This document shows, one piece after another, positions 35,785 through 47,158 of a stretch of DNA of 64,000 nt. The notes under the pieces are model-generated. The model was given only the letters and a program-made list of their open reading frames with translations, was not told the DNA's origin and did no database searches. The translations under genes and the position numbers were made by a program. This DNA is from Asterias amurensis (Eukaryota > Echinodermata > Asteroidea > Forcipulatida > Asteriidae), in assembly GCF_032118995.1 (NCBI RefSeq), contig NC_092662.1:15947701-16011700 (forward strand), given 5' to 3'. How positions within the stretch are numbered: the first letter of the stretch is position 1; the number at the start of each line of letters is the position of its first letter.

Positions 35785-36245
35785 TGCCAAGTACACGTTT
35801 TCAGGCAAAATTTACCAAGTACACAAGGCTATTTCAGGCATAGCCTTGAACACTTTTCCAGGCACAAGTTGCCAAGTTCACAAGGCTTATAAAGCCATTT
35901 TGAACACTTGGGCAAAAAACACAAGGCTACATATCCTTGTACACTTTTTCACAAGGCTTGTGCACTTTTTTTCAGGCAAGAATTGCCAAGTCCACCGTGG
36001 CTATAATATATAGCTTTGTACACATTTTCAGGGAAATTACACTTTTTCAGGCATGTTTGGCAAGTTTGCAAAAATTTGCCTTGTGAACTTGGAAAAGTGT
36101 ACAAGGCTGTAAGTAGCTTTGTGAACTTAGCGAATTTTGCCTGGAAAGTGCACAAGGCTAAAACCTTGTAAATTTATTCAAAATTTGCCGAAAAAGTGTG
36201 CAAGGCTATTGGGAACTTTTCATATTTTGCCGGAAAATGGTAATA
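35785..36245. repeat. degenerate satellite outside the left arm
   Basis: Loose repeats of AAGGCTAT, TTTTGCC, TTCAGGCAA and CAAGT(T/A)CACAAGG occur in mixed orientation, clearly derived from or ancestral to the 46 bp unit but with irregular spacing. Confidence 0.75.
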
Positions 36246-36633
36246 GCTAAAATTTGATAAACGCTCGACTTGCCTCATGTGATTTTTTCAATTTTGCACA
36301 ACAAGAAATTCCCGTTAACCTAAATCTCTGAATTCTACTCACTTTTATCAGCTGTAGGCCTCAATAAAGTAGTTGTCATATAAACATTCACCCTGGAACC
36401 ACCCACTTCCCAAAGACCAGTGATCTTGACCCACACGCCTACTGCTGGTGATAGAGAGCAATCCTCCTTTTTAATCGTTTGTCAAGATTATTATGGCAAG
36501 TTTTGTTGACTCAAAACACTGTTTCCGCGAATCACACACAACAACATCAAATTCCGTCTATATTGGCGTGTTTAATTTTTTGTTGTATTATTAATATTAT
36601 TGTTTAGGTATTTATTATTCGATGACATATGTA

Positions 36634-36715
36634 ACTGGCGCCGTAGCTAGTCCAAGAACGTACCGGACTTAGAGCTACGGGACCCGGGTTCAACTCCCGT
36701 GTGTGGTTTTCTTTT
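36634..36715 (+). repeat. pol III-like sequence 1 in left arm (hairpin plus B box)
   Basis: CGTAGCT and AGCTACG form a stem around the loop, followed by a B-box-like GGGTTCAACTCCC. No acceptor stem can be drawn, so this is not a canonical tRNA gene. The mirror copy at 47077-47158 has a changed loop but keeps the stem. Confidence 0.55.
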
Positions 36716-36780
36716 TTGCTTGGACGCAGTGAGTGAATGATTTAAGTAGTATAAAAATCATCTCCAAACACCAACGGGCA

Positions 36781-36866
36781 CTGTGGCGACACGGTGCACT
36801 GGATAGTTCAATTGCGTGCAATCCAGAGCTGGTACACCGGTTCGAATCCCGCCCGTACCAAGAGGG
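36781..36866 (+). repeat. tRNA-derived sequence 2 in left arm with perfect B box
   Basis: Contains GGTTCGAATCC, an exact pol III B box, preceded about 45 bases upstream by CGGTGCACTGGATAG, an A-box-like segment. No complete cloverleaf. Best read as a tRNA-derived SINE head. Confidence 0.6.
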
Positions 36867-37170
36867 ACATGACTTTTACTGCTTGCACCAGTAATGGATT
36901 GGGGTCCGTCATGTCTATCCCCAAATTAGGTGTGGATGAGTAATACCGTGTGGGAGAGTAAAGGAGGGACCGGGACCGCAAGTCCCTTAAGGGTTCTAAT
37001 GGGTGATCACCACGCTGGTTTCGATCAGACTTTGAGTCCCCTGAAAGCCTGGTCGTCACTCTGACTAACTCTTTGCACAAATTTACTTTAACTTTATTTA
37101 ACTTTAACAACTGTATACCAACAACATTTATATACAATTTGACCCAAAAACTGAAAACAAAATTTGACAA
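36808..37170 (-). other. 120-codon open frame in left arm, doubtful coding
   Basis: An uninterrupted frame is shared with the right arm (46618-46980, +), differing at only a few residues (SFWVKLYINVVG versus SFWLKLVINVVG). Its last third reads through the B box (RAGFEPVYQLW), a typical false translation of tRNA-derived DNA. I recognise no domain. Conservation between arms may simply reflect their recent common origin. Confidence 0.25.
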
Positions 37171-37904
37171 GTAGGCCTACACAAGGCATTATAGACTATG
37201 ACCTTGTAGACTTTTTCGGCAAAATTTGAAAAGTTCAAATTTTGCCGAAAAGGTCACAAGGCTATAGCCTTAACAACTTTTCAAATTTGCCGAAAAAGTC
37301 ACAAGGCTATAGCCTTGTCAACTTTTCAGATTTTGCCGAAAAAGTCACAAGGCTATATATAGCCTTGTGAACTTTTCCGATTTTGCCGAAAAAGTCACAA
37401 GGCTATAGCCTTGTGAACTTTTCAAATTTTGCCGAAAAAGTCACAAGCCTTGTGAACTTTTCAGATTTTGCCGAAAAAGTCACAAGGCTTATAGTCTTGT
37501 GAACTTTTCAAATTTTGCCGAAAAAGTCACAAGCCTTGTAAACTTTTCAGATTTTGCCGAAAAAAGTCACAAGGCTATTTCCTAGTCAACCTTTCAAATT
37601 TTGCCGAAAAAGTCACAAGGCTATAGCCTTGTAAACTTTTCAAATTTTGCCGAAAAAGTCGCAAGGCTATAAGCCTTGTGAACTTTTCAGATTTTGCCGA
37701 AAAAGTTCACAAGGCTGTAGTCTTGTGAACTTTTCAAACTTTGCTGAAAAAGTCACAAGGCTATAGTCTTGTGAACTTTTCAAATTTTGCCGAAAAAGTC
37801 ACAAGGCCTTGTAAACTTTCAGATTTTGCCGAAAAAGTCACAAGGCTATAGCCTTGTCAACCTTTCAGATTTTGCCGAAAAAAGTCACAAGGCTATAGTC
37901 TTGT

Positions 37905-39688
37905 GAATTTTTCAAATTTTGCCGAAAAAGTCACAAGGCTGTAGTCTTGTGAACTTTTCAAACTTTGCTGAAAAAGTCACAAGGCTATAGTCTTGTGAAC
38001 TTTTCAAATTTTGCCGAAAAAGTCACAAGGCCTTGTAAACTTTCAGATTTTGCCGAAAAAGTCACAAGGCTATAGCCTTGTCAACCTTTCAGATTTTGCC
38101 GAAAAAAGTCACAAGGCTATAGCCTTGTCAACCTTTCAAATTTTGCCGAAAAAGTCACAAGGCTATAGCCTTGTGAACTTTTCAGATTTTGCCGAGAAAG
38201 TCACAAGGCTATAGTCTTGTGAACTTTTCAAATTTTGACGAAAAAGTCACAAGGCTATAGCCTTGTGAACTTTTCAGATTTTGCCGAAAAAGTTCACAAG
38301 GCTATAGCCTTGTGAACTTTTCAAATTTTGCCGAAAAAGTCACAAGGCTATAGTCTTGTGAACTTTTCAAATTTTGCCGAAAAAGTCACAAGGCTATAGT
38401 CTTGTCAACTTTTCAAATTTGCCGAAAAGGTCACAAATTTTGCCTTGTGAACTTTTCAAATTTTGCCGAAAAAGTCACAAGGCTTGTTGCGAACTTTTCA
38501 AATTTTGCCGAAAAGGTCACAAGGCTATAGCCTTGTCAACTTTTCAAATTTGCCGAAAAGGTCACAAATTTTGCCTTGTCAACTTTTCAAATTTTGCCAA
38601 AAAAGTAAACTTTTCAAATTTTGCCGAAAAGGTCACAAGGCTATAGTCTTGTCAACTTTTCAAATTTGCCGAAAAGGTCACACATTTTGCCTTGTGAACT
38701 TTTCAAATTTTGCCGAAAAAGTCACAAGGCTATAGCCTTGTCAACTTTTCAAATTTGCCGAAAAGGTCACAAATTTTGCCTTGTCAACTTTTCAAATTTT
38801 GCCAAAAAAGTAAACTTTTCAAATTTTGCCGAAAAAGTCACAAGGCTATAGCCTTGTGAACTTTTCAGATTTTGCCGAGAAAGTCACAAGGCTATAGTCT
38901 TGTGAACTTTTCAAATTTTGCCGAAAAAGTCACAAGGCCTTGTAAACTTTCAGATTTTGCCGAAAAAGTCACAAGGCTATAGCCTTGTAAACTTTTCAGA
39001 TCTTGCCGAAAAAGTCACAAGGCCTTGTGAACTTTTCAGATTTTGCCGGAAAAGTTTTGCCGAAAAGGTCACAAGGCTATAGCCTTGTCAACTTTTCAAA
39101 TTTGCCGAAAAGGTCACAAATTTTGCCTTGTGAACTTTTCAGATTTTGCCGAAAAAGTCACAAGGCTATAGTCTTGTGAACTTTTCAAATTTTGCCGAAA
39201 AAGTCACAAGGCTATAGTCTTGTGAACTTTTCAAACTTTGCCGAAAAAGTCACAAGGCTATAGCCTTGTAAACTTTTCAGATTTTGCCGAAAAAGTCACA
39301 AGGCCTTGTGAACTTTTCAGATTTTGCCGGAAAAGTTTTGCCGAAAAGGTCACAAGGCTATAGCCTTGTCAACTTTTCAAATTTGCCGAAAAGGTCACAA
39401 ATTTTGCCTTGTGAACTTTTCAGATTTTGCCGAAAAAGTCACAAGGCTATAGTCTTGTGAACTTTTCAAATTTTGCCGAAAAAGTCACAAGGCTATAGTC
39501 TTGTGAACTTTTCAAACTTTGCCGAAAAAGTCACAAGGCTATAGTCTTGTGAACTTTTCAAATTTTGCCGAAAAAGTCACAAGGCTATAGCCTTGTAAAC
39601 TTTTCAAATTTTGCCGAAAAGGTCACAAGGCTATAGCCTTAACAACTTTTCAAATTTTGCCGAAAAAGTCACAAGGCTATAGCCTTGT
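37905..39688 (+). repeat. satellite higher-order repeat, copy 1 (1,784 bp)
   Basis: The order of variant monomers in this block recurs exactly 1,784 bp downstream (for example GGCTGTAGTC at 37939 and 39723, and the unusual TCTTGCCGAAAAAG at 39001 and 40785). By eye the copies are identical over most of their length. The block holds about 39 monomers. Confidence 0.85.
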
Positions 39689-41472
39689 GAATTTTTCAAA
39701 TTTTGCCGAAAAAGTCACAAGGCTGTAGTCTTGTGAACTTTTCAAACTTTGCTGAAAAAGTCACAAGGCTATAGTCTTGTGAACTTTTCAAATTTTGCCG
39801 AAAAAGTCACAAGGCCTTGTAAACTTTCAGATTTTGCCGAAAAAGTCACAAGGCTATAGCCTTGTCAACCTTTCAGATTTTGCCGAAAAAAGTCACAAGG
39901 CTATAGCCTTGTCAACCTTTCAAATTTTGCCGAAAAAGTCACAAGGCTATAGCCTTGTGAACTTTTCAGATTTTGCCGAGAAAGTCACAAGGCTATAGTC
40001 TTGTGAACTTTTCAAATTTTGACGAAAAAGTCACAAGGCTATAGCCTTGTGAACTTTTCAGATTTTGCCGAAAAAGTTCACAAGGCTATAGCCTTGTGAA
40101 CTTTTCAAATTTTGCCGAAAAAGTCACAAGGCTATAGTCTTGTGAACTTTTCAAATTTTGCCGAAAAAGTCACAAGGCTATAGTCTTGTCAACTTTTCAA
40201 ATTTGCCGAAAAGGTCACAAATTTTGCCTTGTGAACTTTTCAAATTTTGCCGAAAAAGTCACAAGGCTTGTTGCGAACTTTTCAAATTTTGCCGAAAAGG
40301 TCACAAGGCTATAGCCTTGTCAACTTTTCAAATTTGCCGAAAAGGTCACAAATTTTGCCTTGTCAACTTTTCAAATTTTGCCAAAAAAGTAAACTTTTCA
40401 AATTTTGCCGAAAAGGTCACAAGGCTATAGTCTTGTCAACTTTTCAAATTTGCCGAAAAGGTCACACATTTTGCCTTGTGAACTTTTCAAATTTTGCCGA
40501 AAAAGTCACAAGGCTATAGCCTTGTCAACTTTTCAAATTTGCCGAAAAGGTCACAAATTTTGCCTTGTCAACTTTTCAAATTTTGCCAAAAAAGTAAACT
40601 TTTCAAATTTTGCCGAAAAAGTCACAAGGCTATAGCCTTGTGAACTTTTCAGATTTTGCCGAGAAAGTCACAAGGCTATAGTCTTGTGAACTTTTCAAAT
40701 TTTGCCGAAAAAGTCACAAGGCCTTGTAAACTTTCAGATTTTGCCGAAAAAGTCACAAGGCTATAGCCTTGTAAACTTTTCAGATCTTGCCGAAAAAGTC
40801 ACAAGGCCTTGTGAACTTTTCAGATTTTGCCGGAAAAGTTTTGCCGAAAAGGTCACAAGGCTATAGCCTTGTCAACTTTTCAAATTTGCCGAAAAGGTCA
40901 CAAATTTTGCCTTGTGAACTTTTCAGATTTTGCCGAAAAAGTCACAAGGCTATAGTCTTGTGAACTTTTCAAATTTTGCCGAAAAAGTCACAAGGCTATA
41001 GTCTTGTGAACTTTTCAAACTTTGCCGAAAAAGTCACAAGGCTATAGCCTTGTAAACTTTTCAGATTTTGCCGAAAAAGTCACAAGGCCTTGTGAACTTT
41101 TCAGATTTTGCCGGAAAAGTTTTGCCGAAAAGGTCACAAGGCTATAGCCTTGTCAACTTTTCAAATTTGCCGAAAAGGTCACAAATTTTGCCTTGTGAAC
41201 TTTTCAGATTTTGCCGAAAAAGTCACAAGGCTATAGTCTTGTGAACTTTTCAAATTTTGCCGAAAAAGTCACAAGGCTATAGTCTTGTGAACTTTTCAAA
41301 CTTTGCCGAAAAAGTCACAAGGCTATAGTCTTGTGAACTTTTCAAATTTTGCCGAAAAAGTCACAAGGCTATAGCCTTGTAAACTTTTCAAATTTTGCCG
41401 AAAAGGTCACAAGGCTATAGCCTTAACAACTTTTCAAATTTTGCCGAAAAAGTCACAAGGCTATAGCCTTGT
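39689..41472 (+). repeat. satellite higher-order repeat, copy 2 (1,784 bp)
   Basis: Essentially identical to 37905-39688 by eye, down to rare variants. Near-identity of blocks this long implies recent unequal exchange or replication slippage, or an assembly duplication. Confidence 0.85.
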
Positions 41473-41564
41473 GAACTTTTCAGATTTTGCCGAAAAAGTC
41501 ACAAGGCTATAGTCTTGTGAACTTTTCAAACTTTGCCGAAAAAGTCACAAGGCTATAGTCTTGT

Positions 41565-43000
41565 GAATTTTTCAAATTTTGCCGAAAAAGTCACAAGGCT
41601 GTAGTCTTGTGAACTTTTCAAACTTTGCTGAAAAAGTCACAAGGCTATAGTCTTGTGAACTTTTCAAATTTTGCCGAAAAAGTCACAAGGCCTTGTAAAC
41701 TTTCAGATTTTGCCGAAAAAGTCACAAGGCTATAGCCTTGTCAACCTTTCAGATTTTGCCGAAAAAAGTCACAAGGCTATAGCCTTGTCAACCTTTCAAA
41801 TTTTGCCGAAAAAGTCACAAGACAAATTTTGCCTTGTGAACTTTTCAAATTTTGCCGAAAAAGTCACAAGGCCTTGTGAACTTTTCAGATTTTGCCGAAA
41901 AAGTTCACAAGGCTATAGCCTTGTGAACTTTTCAAATTTTGCCGAAAAAGTCACAAGGCTATAGTCTTGTGAACTTTTCAAATTTTGCCGAAAAAGTCAC
42001 AAGGCTATAGTCTTGTCAACTTTTCAAATTTGCCGAAAAGGTCACAAATTTTGCCTTGTGAACTTTTCAAATTTTGCCGAAAAAGTCACAAGGCTATAGT
42101 CTTGCGAACTTTTCAAATTTTGCCGAAAAGGTCACAAGGCTATAGCCTTGTCAACTTTTCAAATTTGCCGAAAAGGTCACAAATTTTGCCTTGTCAACTT
42201 TTCAAATTTTGCCAAAAAAGTAAACTTTTCAAATTTTGCCGAAAAGGTCACAAGGCTATAGTCTTGTCAACTTTTCAAATTTGCCGAAAAGGTCACAAAT
42301 TTTGCCTTGTCAACTTTTCAAATTTTGCCAAAAAAGTAAACTTTTCAAATTTTGCCGAAAAAGTCACAAGGCTATAGCCTTGTGAACTTTTCAGATTTTG
42401 CCGAGAAAGTCACAAGGCTATATAGTCTTGTGAACTTTTCAAATTTTGCCGAAAAAGTCACAAGGCCTTGTAAACTTTCAGATTTTGCCGAAAAAGTCAC
42501 AAGGCTATAGCCTTGTAAACTTTTCAGATTTTGCCGAAAAAGTCACAAGGCCTTGTGAACTTTTCAGATTTTGCCGGAAAAGTTTTGCCGAAAAGGTCAC
42601 AAGGCTATAGCCTTGTCAACTTTTCAAATTTGCCGAAAAGGTCACAAATTTTGCCTTGTGAACTTTTCAGATTTTGCCGAAAAAGTCACAAGGCTATAGT
42701 CTTGTGAACTTTTCAAATTTTGCCGAAAAAGTCACAAGGCTATAGTCTTGTGAACTTTTCAAACTTTGCCGAAAAAGTCACAAGGCTATAGTCTTGTGAA
42801 CTTTTCAAATTTTGCCGAAAAAGTCACAAGGCTATAGCCTTGTAAACTTTTCAAATTTTGCCGAAAAGGTCACAAGGCTATAGCCTTAACAACTTTTCAA
42901 ATTTTGCCGAAAAAGTCACAAGGCTATAGCCTTGTGAACTTTTCAGATTTTGCCGAAAAAGTCACAAGGCTATAGTCTTGTGAACTTTTCAAACTTTGCC
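41565..43000 (+). repeat. satellite higher-order repeat, copy 3, partial and diverged
   Basis: Begins with the same GGCTGTAGTC monomer series (near 41600) as copies 1 and 2. It then departs by small deletions (near 41820 and 41860) and a changed monomer order, before rejoining the AGCCTTAACAAC landmark at about 42883. Confidence 0.65.
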
Positions 43001-44289
43001 GAAAAAGTCACAAGGCTATAGTCTTGTGAACTTTTCAAATTTTGCCGAAAAAGTCACAAGGCTATAGCCTTGTAAACTTTCAGATTTTGCCGAAAAAGTC
43101 ACAAATTTTGCCTTGTGAACTTTTCAAATTTTGCCGAAAAAGTCACAAGGCTATAGCCTTGTGAACTTTTCAAATTTTGCCGAAAAAGTCACAAGGCTAT
43201 AGCCTTGTCAACTTTTCAAATTTTGCCGAAAAAGTCACAAGGCTATAGCCTTGTAAACTTTTCAGATTTTGCCGAAAAAGTCACAAGGCTATAGTCTTGT
43301 GAACTTTTTAAATTTTGCCGAAAAAGTCAAAAGCCTTGTGAACTTTTCAAATTTTGCCGAAAAAGTCACAAGGCTTATAGTCTTGTGAACTTTTCAAATT
43401 TTGCCGAAAAAGTCACAAGGCTATAGCCTTGTCAACTTTTCAAATTTGCCGAAAAGGTCACAAATTTTGCCTTGTGAACTTTTCAAATTTTGCCGAAAAA
43501 GTCACAAGGCTATAGCCTTGTCAACTTTTCAAATTTTGCCGAAAAAGTCACAAGGCTATAGCCTTGTGAACTTTTCAAATTTTGCCGAAAAAGTCACAAG
43601 GCTATAGCCTTGTCAACTTTTCAAATTTGCCGAAAAGGTCACAAATTTTGCCTTGTGAACTTTTCAAATTTTGCCGAAAAAGTCACAAGGCTATAGCCTT
43701 GTAAACTTTCAGATTTTGCCGAAAAAGTCACAAGGCTATAGCCTTGTTAACTTTTCAGATTTTGCCGAAAAAGTCACAAGGCTATAGCCTTGTGAACTTT
43801 TCAAATTTTGCCGAAAAAGTCACAAGGCTATAGTCTTGTGAACTTTTCAAACTTTGCCGAAAAAGTCACAAGGCTATAGTGAACTTTTCAAATTTTGCCG
43901 AAAAAGTCACAAGGCTATAGCCTTGTAAACTTTTCAAATTTTGCCGAAAAGGTCACAAGGCTATAGCCTTAACAACTTTTCAAATTTTGCCAAAAAAGTC
44001 ACAAGGCTATAGCCTTGTGAACTTTTCAGATTTTGCCGAAAAAGTCACAAGGCTATAGTCTTGTGAACTTTTCAAACTTTGCCGAAAAAGTCACAAGGCT
44101 ATAGTCTTGTGAACTTTTCAAATTTTGCCGAAAAAGTCACAAGGCTATAGCCTTAAAAACTTTTCAAATTTTGCCGAAAAAGTCACAAGGCTATAGCCTT
44201 GTAAACTTTTCAGATTTTGCCGAAAAAGTCACAAGGCTATAGTCTTGTGAACTTTTCAAATTTTGCCGAAAAAGTCAAAAGCCTTGTAA

Positions 44290-44870
44290 ACTTTTCAGAT
44301 TTTGCCGAAAAAAGTCACAAAATCTGAAAGTTTACAAGGCTATAGCCTTGTGAACTTTTCAGATTTTGCCGAAAAAGTTCACAAGGCTATAGCCTTGTGA
44401 ACTTTTCAAATTTTGCCGAAAAAGTCACAAGGCTATAGTCTTGTGAACTTTTCAAATTTTGCCGAAAAAGTCACAAGGCTATAGCCTTGTAAACTTTTCA
44501 GATTTTGCCGAAAAAGTCACAAGGCTATAGTCTTGTGAACTTTTCAAATTTTGCCGAAAAAGTCAAAAGCCTTGTAAACTTTTCAGATTTTGCCGAAAAA
44601 AGTCACAAAATCTGAAAGTTTACAAGGCTTGTGAACTTTTCAGATTTTGCCGAAAAAGTTCACAAGGCTATAGCCTTGTGAACTTTTCAAATTTTGCCGA
44701 AAAAGTCACAAGGCTATAGCCTTGTAAACTTTTAAGATTTTGCCGAAAAAGTCACAAGGCTATAGTCTTGTGAACTTTTCAAATTTTGCCGAAAAAGTCA
44801 AAAGCCTTGTAAACTTTTCAGATTTTGCCGAAAAAAGTCACAAAATCTGAAAGTTTACAAGGCTATAGCC
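44290..44870 (+). repeat. secondary repeat with an inverted monomer fragment, three copies
   Basis: ACAAAATCTGAAAGTTTACA, a reverse-oriented piece of the monomer, occurs at about 44318, 44606 and 44849, each inside the same context (TTGCCGAAAAAAGTC before it, AAGGC after it). This is a local higher-order repeat of about 240-290 bp containing a built-in inversion. Confidence 0.8.
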
Positions 44871-46617
44871 TTGTGAACTTTTCAGATTTTGCCGAAAAAG
44901 TTCACAAGGCTATAGCCTTGTGAACTTTTCAAATTTTGCCGAAAAAGTCACAAGGCTATAGTCTTGTGAACTTTTCAAATTTTGCCGAAAAAGTCACAAG
45001 GCTATAGTCTTGTGAACTTTTCAAATTTTGCCGAAAAGGTCACAAGGCTATAGCCTTGTCAACTTTTCAAATTTGCCGAAAAGGTCACAAATTTTGCCTT
45101 GTGAACTTTTCAAATTTTGCCGAAAAAGTCACAAGGCTATAGTCTTGTGAACTTTTCAAATTTTGCCGAAAAAGTCACAAGGCTATAGCCTTGTCAACTT
45201 TTCAAATATGCCGAAAAGGTCACAAATTTTGCCTTGTGAACTTTTCAAATTTTGCCGAAAAAGTCACAAGGCTATAGTCTTGTGAACTTTTCAAATTTTG
45301 CCGAAAAGGTCACAAATTTTGCCTTGTGAACTTTTCAAATTTTGCCGAAAAAGTCACAAGGCTATAGTCTTGTGAACTTTTCAAATTTTGCCGAAAAGGT
45401 CACAAATTTTGCCTTGCGAACTTTTCAAATTTTGCCGAAAAGGTCACAAGGCTATAGCCTTGTCAACTTTTCAAATTTGCCGAAAAGGTCACAAATTTTG
45501 CCTTATGAACTTTTCAAATTTTGCCGAAAAAGTCACAAGGCTATAGCCTTGTGAACTTTTCAAATTTTGCCGAAAAAGTCACAAGGCTATAGTCTTGTGA
45601 ACTTTTCAAACTTTGCCGAAAAAGTCACAAGGCTATAGTCTTGTGAACTTTTCAAATTTTGCCGAAAAAGTCACAAGGCTATAGCCTTGTAAACTTTCAG
45701 ATTTTGCCGAAAAAGTCACAAATTTTGCCTTGTGAACTTTTTAGATTTTGCCGAAAAGGTCACAAGGCTATAGCCTTGTGAACTTTTCAAATTTTGCCGA
45801 AAAAGTCACAAGGCTATAGCCTTAACAACTTTTCAAATTTTGCCGAAAAAGTCACAAGGCTATAGCCTTGTGAACTTTTCAAATTTTGCCGAAAAAGTCA
45901 CAAGGCTATAGCCTTGTAAACTTTTCAGATTTTGCCGAAAAAGTCACAAGGCTATATAGTCTTGTGAACTTTTCAAATTTTGCCGAAAAAGTCAAAAGCC
46001 TTGTAAACTTTTCAGATTTTGCCGAAAAAAGTCACAAGGCTATAGCCTTGTGAACTTTTCAAATTTTGCCGAAAAAGTCACAAGGCTATAGTCTTGTGAA
46101 CTTTTCAAATTTTGCCGAAAAAGTCACAAGGCTATAGTCTTGTGAACTTTTCAAATTTTGCCGAAAAGGTCACAAGGCTATAGCCTTGTCAACTTTTCAA
46201 ATTTGCCGAAAAGGTCACAAGGCTATAGTCTTGTGAACTTTTCAAATTTTGCCGAAAAGGTCACAAATTTTGCCTTGTGAACTTTTCAAATTTTGCCGAA
46301 AAAGTCACAAGGCTATAGTCTTGTGAACTTTTCAAATTTTGCCGAAAAAGTCACAAGGCTATAGCCTTGCGAACTTTTCAAATTTTGCCGAAAAGGTCAC
46401 AAGGCTATAGCCTTGTCAACTTTTCAAATTTGCCGAAAAGGTCACACATTTTGCCTTGTGAACTTTTCAAATTTTGCCGAAAAAGTCACAAGGCTATAGC
46501 CTTGTGAACTTTTCAAATTTTGCCGAAAAAGTCACAAGGCTATAGCCTTGTGAACTTTCCAAATTTTGCCGAAAAAGTCTACAAGGTCATAGTCTATAAT
46601 GCCTTGTGTAGGCCTAC

Positions 46618-46980
46618 TTGTCAAATTTTGTTTTCAGTTTTTGGCTCAAATTGGTTATAAATGTTGTTGGTATACAGTTGTTAAAGTTAAATAAAGTTAA
46701 AGTAAATTTGTGCAAAGAGTTAGTCAGAGTGACGACCAGGCTTTCAGGGGACTCAAAGTCTGATCGAAACCAGCGTGGTGATCACCCATTAGAACCCTTA
46801 AGGGACTTGCGGTCCCGGTCCCTCCTTTACTCTCCCACACGGTATTACTCATCCACACCTAATTTGGGGATAGACATGACGGACCCCAATCCATTACTGG
46901 TGCAAGCAGTAAAAGTCATGTCCCTCTTGGTACGGGCGGGATTCGAACCGGTGTACCAGCTCTGGATAGCACGCAATTGA
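46618..46980 (+). other. 120-codon open frame in right arm, doubtful coding
   Basis: Inverted partner of 36808-37170. It begins just inside the satellite boundary and ends in the tRNA-derived segment. Open in both arms, but no recognised domain and no sign of a promoter or splice structure. Confidence 0.25.
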
Positions 46981-47012
46981 ACTATCCAGTGCACCGTGTC
47001 GCCACAGTGCCC
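46918..47012 (-). repeat. tRNA-derived sequence 2 in right arm
   Basis: Mirror copy of 36781-36866; the B box is seen here as its complement GGATTCGAACC near 46939. Both arms therefore keep the B box intact. Confidence 0.6.
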
Positions 47013-47076
47013 GTTGGTGTTTGGAGATGATTTTTATACTACTTAAATCATTCACTCACTGCGTCCAAGCAAAAAA

Positions 47077-47158
47077 GAAAACCACACACGGGAGTTGAAC
47101 CCGGGTCCCGTAGCTCCCAGTCCGACACGTTCTTGGACTAGCTACGGCGCCAGTTACA
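47077..47158 (-). repeat. pol III-like sequence 1 in right arm
   Basis: Mirror copy of 36634-36715: GGGAGTTGAACCC and the CGTAGCT/AGCTACG stem, with loop changes relative to the left arm. Confidence 0.55.

Larger units (their letters stand above)
36246..37229 (+). repeat. left inverted-repeat arm of the foldback element
   Basis: Reverse complement of 46551-47545. Matching landmarks include GATAAACGCTCGACTTGCC at the outer side, the CGCCAATATAGACGGA segment (in complement), both B-box sequences, and the inner boundary where GACTTTTTCGGCAAAATTTG turns head-to-head into the satellite. Differences are single bases and short indels (for example a missing block near 36600 and ACGTACCGGAC versus the complement of GTCCGACACGT), so the two arms have diverged a little since they formed. 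Confidence 0.88.
37230..46550 (+). repeat. 46 bp palindromic satellite array, about 200 monomers
   Basis: The monomer is CACAAGGCTATAGCCTTGTG followed by AACTTTTCAAATTTTGCC and GAAAAAGT. The first 20 bases are a perfect palindrome; the rest can also pair with itself (GAACTTTTC with GAAAAAGTC, one mismatch). Nearly all monomers run the same way. Common variants are AGTC for AGCC in the palindrome, CAGATTTTGCC for CAAATTTTGCC, a shortened linker (AAATTTGCCGAAAAGGTC), and palindrome loss (AAGGCCTTGT). Because 46 is not a multiple of three, each monomer shifts the reading frame, and the CTATAG core gives a TAG every third monomer. The short open frames here are therefore incidental. Confidence 0.95.

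Noticed and set aside
36634..36866. Functional tRNA genes in the arms
   Set aside because: B boxes are present, but no acceptor stem or full cloverleaf can be drawn for either sequence.
38011..45554. Open frames through the satellite (KSQGYSLVNFSNFAEK-type peptides)
   Set aside because: They cycle through the three frames of a 46 bp repeat and stop at the CTATAG palindrome; the peptide is a by-product of the repeat, with no start context or domain.
37230..46550. CRISPR array
   Set aside because: The repeats are regular but have no unique spacers, and the window is a eukaryotic genome with introns.
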